Position numbers and translations under genes: made by a program. From Clostridia bacterium (GTDB taxonomy: Bacteria; Bacillota; Clostridia; Oscillospirales; CAG-272), in the NCBI GenBank assembly GCA_017456685.1, contig JAFTIV010000178.1, positions 1 to 6,461 of the forward strand: 6,461 nt of DNA. The letters are read 5' to 3'. The notes beneath the pieces were generated by a model. The model was not told the origin of the DNA. It worked only from the letters and a program-made list of their open reading frames with translations, and searched no databases. Shown here piece by piece: positions 1 through 5,260 of the stretch; the first letter of the stretch is position 1, and every line of letters begins with the position of its first letter.

Positions 1-18
1 AAAAATAGAAATTTAAAT

Positions 19-24
19 TATAAT
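19..24 (+). promoter_or_regulatory. -10 box (TATAAT) of the regulator/ABC transporter operon
   Basis: A perfect TATAAT hexamer lies just upstream of the palindrome at 27-44. Transcription would start near base 30-32. The matching -35 box would fall before the window begins, so only half of the promoter can be inspected. Confidence 0.6.
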
Positions 25-26
25 AA

Positions 27-44
27 GTGTATCAAATGATACAC
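27..44. promoter_or_regulatory. Perfect 18-bp palindrome, likely Crp/Fnr-type operator
   Basis: GTGTATCA-AA-TGATACAC is a perfect inverted repeat with 8-bp arms and a 2-bp centre. Its length and symmetry fit a site for a dimeric Crp/Fnr-family protein, and such a protein is encoded directly downstream. It begins two bases after the TATAAT box and covers the expected transcription start, a position usually associated with repression. The inference is autoregulation of the whole operon. The core differs from the classic Fnr (TTGAT-N4-ATCAA) and Crp (TGTGA-N6-TCACA) sites. Confidence 0.7.
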
Positions 45-50
45 ATTTTA

Positions 51-56
51 AAAGGA
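51..56 (+). promoter_or_regulatory. Ribosome binding site that fixes the regulator start at 63
   Basis: AAAGGA lies 6 nt before the ATG at 63. The upstream in-frame GTG at 27 and ATG at 36 lie inside the palindrome and have no such site, so they are unlikely to be used. Confidence 0.7.
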
Positions 57-62
57 TTTAAT

Positions 63-695
63 ATGTATAGCATAACTGAAGTTTTAAAGAACATTTTTTT
101 GTTCAATGGCATATCAAAAAAGGATATTTCACATCTATGTACCTTCTCTGGCTGTGAAATAGTTAATTACGAGCGTAATGAGCTTATGCTAAGTGCCAAT
201 ACGGACAAAAAAATAGGTATTCTTCTCGAAGGAAAGGCAACTATAATATCAGGAGACGATGGCGTAATCATAAAAAAGCTTATCTCTAACGATATTTATG
301 GCGTCGCAATCCTATTTGATGAGCCAAAATATTTAACAAAGGTCATCGCAAGCTCGAAATGTACTGTTTTAACTTTAAATCGAGACTTTGTTCAAAAATG
401 TATTGAATACAATAGCAAAATCGCTCTTAACTATATTGAATATCTTGCTAAAAAAATAAGCTTTTTGAACTCAAAAATAAGCTCATATACAGCTAAAACC
501 GCCGAAAACAAGCTTTATTCATATCTTCTCCAGTTACCACGAGAGGGTAACAAGGTTGTATTAAAAACTGACTTTTCAGGCATTGCTAAGATGCTCGGCA
601 TAGGACGTGCTTCTCTATATCGAGCCTTCGAGAAGCTTGAAAATGACGATTTAATAATAAAAAATAATAAGGAAATCACATTGAAAGAGGTTTAA
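63..695 (+). CDS. Crp/Fnr-family transcriptional regulator
   Basis: A 210-residue regulator of the Crp/Fnr family, which act as dimers binding palindromic DNA. Residues about 10-115 form the cyclic-nucleotide-binding-like beta barrel (GILLEGKA near 52-59). Residues about 118-142 match the dimer helix. Residues 169-195 are a winged helix-turn-helix, with the recognition helix starting at G181-R182-A183-S184. Four cysteines (C26, C31, C100, C113) are present, but not in the spacing of an E. coli Fnr iron-sulfur site, so the signal sensed is unknown. The start at 63 is chosen because AAAGGA precedes it; longer readings from 27 or 36 run through the operator. The gene heads the transporter operon and ends 2 nt before the lipoprotein gene, so it probably controls the importer and itself. 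The family call is secure; the ligand is not. Confidence 0.9.
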   Translation: MYSITEVLKNIFLFNGISKKDISHLCTFSGCEIVNYERNELMLSANTDKKIGILLEGKATIISGDDGVIIKKLISNDIYGVAILFDEPKYLTKVIASSKCTVLTLNRDFVQKCIEYNSKIALNYIEYLAKKISFLNSKISSYTAKTAENKLYSYLLQLPREGNKVVLKTDFSGIAKMLGIGRASLYRAFEKLENDDLIIKNNKEITLKEV

Positions 696-697
696 AA

Positions 698-1672
698 ATG
701 AAAAAAATTCTATCACTCACATTTGCAATCTTGATGATTGCTCTATCAGTATTTTCATTTGCTTCATGCAAAAAAACAGCAGAAACAGTTAGGGTTTCCG
801 TTCTAAACGGAACAACTGGCTTCGGTATGGCATATCTTATGGAGGATGATGCTAACGGAAAAACCGAAAATGACTATGAATTCGCGGTAGAAACCGATGC
901 AAGCATTATAACAGCAGGTCTTATAAACGGAACAATTGACATCGCTGCTCTTCCTACAAATGCAGCTGCAAGCGTTTATAACGCAACCGAGGGCGGTGTT
1001 CAAATTATGGCTATCAACACCCTTGGTGTTTTAAATATCATGCAAAGTGGAGATGGCGAAAGAATAGATGACATCAAGGATCTTGAGGGAAAAACAATTT
1101 ATTGCCCTGCTCAAAATCCTCAGCAAATCCTCAATTATATCTTAAAGCAAAACAATGTTAACGCAACAGTTTTGACTCCATTTAAGGCTCCTGTTGAGCT
1201 TGTAACAGCCTTTATGACACAAAAGACCGCTAATGAATCTGGCGCTCAGGTTGCAATCGACATTGATATTGCAGTAATTCCTCAGCCTATGGCTACTCAG
1301 GTGCTCAACAAAAAAGCAAGCGCTGGCTATACCCTTTCTCTCGACTTGACCGAGGAATGGAATAAGGTGTCCGACAAGGACCTTGTTCAAGGCTGTGTTG
1401 TAGTAAACAAGGAATTTGCTGAAAAATATCCCCATAGCGTTAAGGCATTTTTGAATGAATATGAGGCTTCAATTAAAGCAACCAACGAAAACCCTACCAA
1501 GGCCGGTGAATATATCGTTAAATATGAAATCGCAAATGATGCTGCCCTTGCAGCTCAAGCAATCCCAAGCTGTAATATAGTTTATTATGCCGGAGATGAA
1601 ATGAAGGCAATGATGGAAAACTTCCTTAATGCTCTTGGTATAAAATTAAAGGAAGGCGACTTCTACTATTGA
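698..1672 (+). CDS. ABC transporter solute-binding lipoprotein, NitT/TauT (SsuA-like) type
   Basis: A 324-residue extracellular solute-binding lipoprotein that would deliver its ligand to the permease encoded next. A basic start (MKK), a hydrophobic stretch at 4-22 and a lipobox F21-A22-S23-C24 predict a lipid-anchored Cys24. The mature protein has the two-lobe type II pattern of NrtA/SsuA/THI5-like proteins: an N-terminal strand (VRVSVLNGTTG), a segment of the GTIDIAALPT kind, then DLEGKTIY near the hinge. From memory, the C-terminal ending DFYY and the LTEEWNKVSD segment match a common clostridial family of unassigned substrate. The region around 175-190 seems longer than in the relatives I recall. 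It starts 2 nt after the regulator, with AGAGG 7 nt before the ATG, and its TGA overlaps the next ATG by one base. Confidence 0.88.
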   Translation: MKKILSLTFAILMIALSVFSFASCKKTAETVRVSVLNGTTGFGMAYLMEDDANGKTENDYEFAVETDASIITAGLINGTIDIAALPTNAAASVYNATEGGVQIMAINTLGVLNIMQSGDGERIDDIKDLEGKTIYCPAQNPQQILNYILKQNNVNATVLTPFKAPVELVTAFMTQKTANESGAQVAIDIDIAVIPQPMATQVLNKKASAGYTLSLDLTEEWNKVSDKDLVQGCVVVNKEFAEKYPHSVKAFLNEYEASIKATNENPTKAGEYIVKYEIANDAALAAQAIPSCNIVYYAGDEMKAMMENFLNALGIKLKEGDFYY

Positions 1673-2463
1673 TGGAAGCCTTTAAAAAAATATCCTTAAG
1701 ATGCTTAAAGCTCCTGCTTATAGCACTATTTTGGATTTTGGTATGGGCAATCTGCGCCAAGATAATGAACCTTCCTATATTATTTCCAAGCCCTGTTAAT
1801 GTACTAAAAAGATTTTTTGAACTATTAGGTACAAAGGAATTTTATTTAATAACTGGCTCCTCTCTATATCGAGTTTTTAGCGGAATAATTATAGGAATTC
1901 TAATAGGCTCTATTCTCGCGGTGCTATGCTCTATTTCCAAGCTTGTTTACGATATATTCTATCCTGTTATCACAGTAATCAAATCAACTCCTATTGCCTC
2001 ATTTGTGCTTTTAATTTGGTTGTTTATGGGTGACCAAATCACGCCTATAATAATTACAGTTATTATGGTTTTACCAATCGTATGGGCTAATATTTATAAA
2101 GGAATTGAAAGCATAGACAAAAATCTTATTGAGGTATGTAGAGCATATAAAATTCCCATTAAAAAGCGCATTTCTGCCTTCTATGTCCCATCAATTATGC
2201 CGTTTTTCGTATCTTCTCTTCTCTCTGGCATCGGGCTCGCATGGAAGGCAGGGGTGGCTGCCGAGGTGCTATGCTCCACCAAACGCTCTATGGGTGAGGA
2301 AATTTGGAATGCAAAATACGATATTGAGCGTGCTGTTGACCTATACGCTTGGACCGTAGCTGTTATTCTTATAAGCCTTGTTTTTGAGCTTGTATTTTCC
2401 AAGCTTATAAAAAAGCTGCTTAATAAATACATTAAATCTACAGGAGGCTCAAATGAAAATTGA
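1672..2463 (+). CDS. ABC transporter permease, NitT/TauT (SsuC-like) type
   Basis: A 263-residue inner-membrane permease of the binding-protein-dependent (MetI-like) family, expected to form a homodimer with two copies of the following ATPase. Hydrophobic segments lie at about 12-30, 68-88, 95-118, 122-140, 176-195 and 222-243. The cytoplasmic EAA-type loop, which docks the ATPase, runs from E154 to about P173 (EVCRAYKIPIKKR, then VPSIMP). The SPVNVLKRFFELL segment near 40-52 is usual for this family. The start is ATG 1672, overlapping the preceding TGA by one base (TGATG) and suggesting translational coupling; GGAAGG at 1651-1656 is rather distant. A TTG one codon upstream is less likely. 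The substrate cannot be deduced. Confidence 0.9.
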   Translation: MEAFKKISLRCLKLLLIALFWILVWAICAKIMNLPILFPSPVNVLKRFFELLGTKEFYLITGSSLYRVFSGIIIGILIGSILAVLCSISKLVYDIFYPVITVIKSTPIASFVLLIWLFMGDQITPIIITVIMVLPIVWANIYKGIESIDKNLIEVCRAYKIPIKKRISAFYVPSIMPFFVSSLLSGIGLAWKAGVAAEVLCSTKRSMGEEIWNAKYDIERAVDLYAWTVAVILISLVFELVFSKLIKKLLNKYIKSTGGSNEN

Positions 2464-3013
2464 AATCATAAAAAAGGCCTTTGCAGATAAGATAGTGTTT
2501 GATAACCTTTCCTTGGAAATTCCCGATGGGAAAATAACTTTTATTATGGGAAAAAGCGGATGTGGCAAAACAACTCTTTTGAAAATGATTGCAGGACTTG
2601 ATAAGGATTTTATAGGACAAATTGAAAAAAATAGCGAGCATATAAGCTGTGTTTTCCAAGAGCCAAGGCTTTTTCCTGCCATTTCTGTAAAGCAAAATAT
2701 CGAGCTTGTACAAAAAGGCACAAATATAGATATTTGCGAAATTCTTAAGCTTGTTGAGCTTGAAAATGACGCTAACGAATATCCAAATAACCTTTCAGGC
2801 GGAATGAAAATGCGTGCTTCTCTTGCTCGCGCTCTATATCATAATGGAGATATTTTCTTGATGGATGAGCCGTTTTCGGCAATTGACGAAAATATGAAAT
2901 CCCGTTTGATTCCAAGGGTTTTACACTTACTTAAGGGCAAAACAGTAATTATTGTTTCACACGACCTTGAGGATGCACAAGCGTATGCAGAAAATATAAT
3001 AAATCTAAACTAA
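2453..3013 (+). CDS. ABC transporter ATP-binding protein, compact NitT/TauT (SsuB-like) type
   Basis: A 186-residue cytoplasmic ATPase that would power the importer. All core motifs are present in order: Walker A GKSGCGKT at 33-40, Q-loop Q69 (CVFQEPRLFP), signature LSGGMKMR at 114-121, Walker B FLMDEP at 135-140 with catalytic E139, D-loop SAID at 142-145 and switch H170 (VSHD). It is much shorter than typical SsuB/TauB ATPases (about 240-260 residues): it stops about 16 residues after the switch histidine and lacks the usual C-terminal extension. It is not obviously truncated, since a clean stop and terminator follow. AGGAGG at 2442-2447 sits 5 nt before the ATG, and the gene overlaps the end of the permease gene by 11 nt. 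It is the last gene of the operon. Confidence 0.92.
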   Translation: MKIEIIKKAFADKIVFDNLSLEIPDGKITFIMGKSGCGKTTLLKMIAGLDKDFIGQIEKNSEHISCVFQEPRLFPAISVKQNIELVQKGTNIDICEILKLVELENDANEYPNNLSGGMKMRASLARALYHNGDIFLMDEPFSAIDENMKSRLIPRVLHLLKGKTVIIVSHDLEDAQAYAENIINLN

Positions 3014-3043
3014 AAAATGGCAGAGTGATTCTCTGCCATTTTT
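3013..3043. terminator. Bidirectional intrinsic terminator between convergent genes
   Basis: A perfect 13-bp stem, AAAAATGGCAGAG (3013-3025) with CTCTGCCATTTTT (3031-3043), closes a 5-nt loop TGATT. On the + strand the right arm and downstream bases give a T-rich tail. On the - strand the A-tract becomes a T-tail. It ends the ABC operon and also the Nudix gene, whose stop codon overlaps the stem at 3042-3044. Confidence 0.9.
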
Positions 3044-3470
3044 ATTTTAAATTTTCTATAGCCATTTCGATTGCCCAACTCTGCATTTTTGAATGCATAT
3101 TCTCTACTGCATATTCAAAATCAAGCCAGACAAGCTGGTGATCGCTCTCTAAAGCATCTCGTTGCTTTTCTAAAAGCTCGCCTAAATAATAAGTCTGTAT
3201 AGGATGAAAATAGCCAATAGTAGGGTGATTTGCATATGCCTCAGCAGTACAAATCATTTTATCTATTCTAACATCGTAGCCAATCTCCTCGAGACATTCT
3301 CTTTTTATACAAGCCTCATAGCTCTCATCCGGGTCTATACCGCCACCCAACAAAAAATATCCCTTGGGAGTTTTTGCAACGGCAATCCTTCCGTCATTTA
3401 TAGGAATAATATATGCGCCTTGTCTATCAAAGTACTCAGCACCTTCCTTTTGACCAAATATTTTGTGCAT
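3042..3470 (-). CDS. Nudix (MutT-like) hydrolase
   Basis: A 142-residue Nudix hydrolase, a cytoplasmic enzyme family that cleaves nucleoside diphosphates linked to another moiety, using divalent metal. The Nudix box GX5EX7REUXEEXGU is complete at residues 43-65: G43, E49, R57-E58, E61-E62 and G64, with a cysteine at the first U position. The preceding segment, Y38-F39-L40-L41 with glycines 42-44, is typical of the fold. The length is normal for a single-domain MutT-like protein. The substrate (oxidised dNTP, nucleotide sugar or other) cannot be told from the sequence. The start is ATG 3470, with GGAGGG 4 nt upstream; the alternative GTG at 3488 has no well-placed ribosome binding site. I see no good promoter directly in front, so it may rely on read-through from the gene at 3545-4123 past the hairpin at 3511-3534. 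Confidence 0.9.
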   Translation of the reverse strand: MHKIFGQKEGAEYFDRQGAYIIPINDGRIAVAKTPKGYFLLGGGIDPDESYEACIKRECLEEIGYDVRIDKMICTAEAYANHPTIGYFHPIQTYYLGELLEKQRDALESDHQLVWLDFEYAVENMHSKMQSWAIEMAIENLK

Positions 3471-3474
3471 AACA

Positions 3475-3480
3475 CCCTCC
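3475..3480 (-). promoter_or_regulatory. Ribosome binding site that fixes the Nudix start at 3470
   Basis: GGAGGG on the - strand, 4 nt before ATG 3470. It lies inside the longer reading frame that would begin at GTG 3488, which favours the shorter protein. Confidence 0.75.
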
Positions 3481-3510
3481 AAGCACACCTTTGATTTTTA
3501 CCGATAAAAC

Positions 3511-3534
3511 GAGTGCCGAATAAATTCAGCACTC
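3511..3534 (-). terminator. Intrinsic terminator after the uncharacterised gene
   Basis: On the - strand GAGTGCTGAA and TTCGGCACTC form a 10-bp stem with one U-G wobble and a 4-nt TTTA loop, followed by GTTTTATC. It lies about 10 bases beyond the stop codon of the gene at 3545-4123. The short T-run suggests incomplete termination, which could allow some read-through into the Nudix gene. Confidence 0.7.
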
Positions 3535-3544
3535 GCCCAATTAG

Positions 3545-4123
3545 TTATCTTATCGACCTTGAAGGTGGCAATAGCATCATCACTAATTCCTTTATCGCCT
3601 CGGTAATTTCACCAAGTGCGGCGAATTTATCTTCCGGTGGCAAATCAGAATTATTAATTTTGGAAGAAATTTCAGAAAAAGCATTCTTAATCAAGTCAGC
3701 TTTTCTTTCATCTTCAGTTTTTCTTACATCATCATACATTTTTATGTAAAATTCAAGCATAATTTTCAAGTTATGCTCTCGCTGAGAAAAAACATTGCAT
3801 ACCTCTGAAACCTGTTCGTTTCCTGTTTCACTCTCTGTGGAGTAAACGCTATCTATTACATCACCCAATCTATGCAAAGAATTTGCACTATTTTCGGTGA
3901 TTTGCTCTTGCAATCCCACAATTTGGTCGAAAATTTCTCTTTCGGTTAATTTATTTTCCATTTTATTATCCTCCAAATATTCCTTTGGCGGACACGCAAG
4001 GCATATAGTATTTTCATTTATGAAGCGTGCCCTGCCACTTTTAACAAGACCTTTTGCCCTTTTTAAATAGGTAGCCTCATATTCATTTCCTTGCTCGTCA
4101 ACAACAATAATGTTTTTTTCGAT
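3545..4123 (-). CDS. Conserved protein of unknown function, apparent non-AUG (ATC) start
   Basis: I do not recognise a named gene. A conventional start (ATG 3961, with GGAGG 8 nt upstream) gives 138 residues, but the frame is open upstream to a stop at 4154-4156. It encodes 54 more protein-like residues from ATC 4123, in front of which AAGGGGG sits at 8 nt. The extension reads IEKNIIVVDEQGNEYEATYL, then KRAKGLVKSGRARF, then a CxxC (ICLACPP, C41 and C44). From memory this resembles the start of an uncharacterised clostridial family whose members begin with methionine here. The block around 12-42 also resembles the PLMP/RRXRR segment of IscB-type proteins. The remaining part (about 55-185) is charged and probably helical, with no catalytic motif. 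It has its own promoter (4204-4232) and terminator. ATG 3961 may be an internal start giving a second, shorter product. The frame is sure; the start is inferred. Confidence 0.7.
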   Translation of the reverse strand: MEKNIIVVDEQGNEYEATYLKRAKGLVKSGRARFINENTICLACPPKEYLEDNKMENKLTEREIFDQIVGLQEQITENSANSLHRLGDVIDSVYSTESETGNEQVSEVCNVFSQREHNLKIMLEFYIKMYDDVRKTEDERKADLIKNAFSEISSKINNSDLPPEDKFAALGEITEAIKELVMMLLPPSRSIR

Positions 4124-4131
4124 GGGTGTCG

Positions 4132-4138
4132 CCCCCTT
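4132..4138 (-). promoter_or_regulatory. Ribosome binding site for the extended reading frame
   Basis: AAGGGGG on the - strand, 8 nt before the ATC at 4121-4123. It differs by one base from the ideal AAGGAGG, and that change still allows wobble pairing with the 16S tail. It lies in the leader between the promoter at 4204-4232 and the extended frame, where it has no purpose if translation begins only at 3961. Confidence 0.6.
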
Positions 4139-4203
4139 GTCTTGAGTAGCATATTATGAATTTTCGTTTTTTATTATGGGTTTCTTCCCCTATTCACAAT
4201 ATT

Positions 4204-4232
4204 ATTTTAACATAATTCTTTTGCTATGTCAA
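4204..4232 (-). promoter_or_regulatory. Strong sigma-A-type promoter of the uncharacterised gene
   Basis: On the - strand, a perfect -35 TTGACA (4227-4232), a 17-bp spacer and a -10 TAAAAT (4204-4209). Transcription would start near 4197, leaving a leader of about 75 nt to the ATC at 4123 or about 235 nt to the ATG at 3961. The short leader is the more ordinary one. Confidence 0.8.
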
Positions 4233-4235
4233 CAA

Positions 4236-4264
4236 AAAAACTCTTACTCGAGGTAAGAGTTTTT
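4236..4264 (-). terminator. Intrinsic terminator after the cysteine-rich gene
   Basis: A 12-bp stem, AAAAACTCTTAC (4236-4247) with GTAAGAGTTTTT (4253-4264), has a 5-nt loop. On the - strand it is followed by a seven-T tract (4234-4240). It lies just past the stop codon at 4275-4277. The T-tract comes within one base of the -35 box of the next gene. Confidence 0.88.
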
Positions 4265-4274
4265 ATATTATCAG

Positions 4275-5129
4275 CTATGAGCAACCACAGCCACCCTTTG
4301 GCGGTGCATCGTGCTTATAAGAGCACGGAGCGCCGTGTGGGAAAGTGTTCATTGATGGGGGTGAAAACTCATTTACTGGAAAGGAAATCGCTTTAAAAAG
4401 TGTGCAAGGATCGTTTTCTGGCGCACTTATACACTCTTTTTCAGGGATATTGTACTCTGTAGCGTTGATGAGAAGCTGTGCAGGACGCTCAATTCTTACA
4501 ACAGAGAAAAATCCAAGAGAAACTACAAGTGATTTTTCATCTCTATCGCAAAGATTGCCCTTTACTGAGCAACGAACATTGTCTGGGATATCATCAATAC
4601 AACAACAGCAGCAACAAGGAAATACTCGTGGCTCAACTACTCTTGTGTCGAGAATTACAGGATCAACAGTTTCAAAAACTGCAATTGGCAAATTCGATGA
4701 TGTTGGCGCTTGGCAAGGAAGCTCCGCACAGAAGCCACTCTTTCCTACCTCGCTCTTGAAAACAGTTACATTGCCCTCGCTTCCAAAAAGAATTACCTTC
4801 TTTTCAACAACTGCAATGCCATCAAATTCTTGAATATTTCCAGGGCTTATGCACGCTTCAAAGGTAATTTTGGTATATATCTTTATATTCAATTGATAAA
4901 AGCCTCTGTTAAAGGGGACATCATTGACATCTATATACGCACACACTACCTTAGCGCACTTAGAACGAATTGTACAGGTACGGTCTATAATTTCCTCACC
5001 AAAATCAGTAAGAAACACCTTAACATTCTCAAAGCAGTCCTTATCTCTGCACGAATCGAGCACCCTATAGGTGTCTATACAGATGCATTCCTTGGAATGA
5101 GGTGGCTGACACATTCTGTTATCAGGCAT
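4275..5129 (-). CDS. Cysteine-rich protein with a six-cysteine run, possible spore-coat protein
   Basis: A 284-residue protein with 24 cysteines, including six in succession at 172-177 and a GGCGCS ending. There is no signal peptide or membrane segment. Residues about 31-130 look like a beta-rich domain, with alternating hydrophobic strands (NVKVFLTDFG, YQLNIKIYTKITF, VILFGSEGNVTVF). A second such region lies near 197-225. The ordering is a Cys-rich head, beta domain, proline/cysteine linker with CCCCCC, beta segment and Pro/Gly/Cys tail. Cysteine-rich proteins of this sort in spore formers are often coat or exosporium components that cross-link by disulfides; a SPOCS/DUF3794-like fold is conceivable, but I cannot show it. 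Metal binding is the alternative. GGAGG 8 nt upstream supports ATG 5129. It is a single-gene unit with its own promoter region and terminator. Confidence 0.8.
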   Translation of the reverse strand: MPDNRMCQPPHSKECICIDTYRVLDSCRDKDCFENVKVFLTDFGEEIIDRTCTIRSKCAKVVCAYIDVNDVPFNRGFYQLNIKIYTKITFEACISPGNIQEFDGIAVVEKKVILFGSEGNVTVFKSEVGKSGFCAELPCQAPTSSNLPIAVFETVDPVILDTRVVEPRVFPCCCCCCIDDIPDNVRCSVKGNLCDRDEKSLVVSLGFFSVVRIERPAQLLINATEYNIPEKECISAPENDPCTLFKAISFPVNEFSPPSMNTFPHGAPCSYKHDAPPKGGCGCS

Positions 5130-5179
5130 AAGATTAACCTCCTATATTTATTGAAGACACATACACTCGCCTTCTGTAA

Positions 5180-5211
5180 TATCTTATGCATGATTACAAA
5201 ATTTGACATTT
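5180..5211 (-). promoter_or_regulatory. Possible promoter of the cysteine-rich gene (sigma-K-like -10)
   Basis: CATAAGATA on the - strand (5180-5188) fits the sigma-K -10 pattern CATANNNTA, and lies about 50 bases before the start codon. The -35 side is weak: no AC at the expected spacing. The same stretch can also be read as a poor sigma-A promoter (ATGTCA, 17 bp, TAAGAT). In AT-rich DNA such matches arise by chance, so this is tentative. Confidence 0.35.
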
Positions 5212-5215
5212 TTAT

Positions 5216-5252
5216 AAAAAATAATCCCCTTGGATTTCTCCAAGAGGATAAT
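5216..5252 (-). terminator. Intrinsic terminator after the small P-loop gene
   Basis: On the - strand, ATCCTCTTGGA and TCCAAGGGGAT form an 11-bp stem with one G-U wobble and a GAAA tetraloop, extended by three more pairs after a mismatch. A T-rich tail (ATTTTTTAT) follows. It starts about 8 bases beyond the stop codon at 5261-5263. The GAAA (GNRA) loop should add stability. Confidence 0.85.
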
Positions 5253-5260
5253 TTTCATCA

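Noticed and set aside
27..62. N-terminal extension of the regulator from GTG 27 or ATG 36
   Set aside because: These codons lie within a perfect palindrome directly after the TATAAT box and lack a ribosome binding site; ATG 63 has AAAGGA at 6 nt.
803..1435. Minus-strand frames antisense to the solute-binding lipoprotein
   Set aside because: Shadow frames in a clear lipoprotein gene, with no start signals.
2181..2721. Minus-strand frames antisense to the permease and ATPase genes
   Set aside because: The + strand genes carry complete family motifs; the antisense frames show no motif or translation signal.
3513..3749. Short + strand frame opposite the uncharacterised gene
   Set aside because: It begins inside the terminator hairpin and has no ribosome binding site. 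The - strand frame has SD sites, a promoter and a terminator.
4598..4616. CAA/CAG-like triplet run as a microsatellite repeat
   Set aside because: It is the complement of the six cysteine codons (mixed TGT and TGC) inside the cysteine-rich gene, and too short and mixed to be a separate repeat feature.
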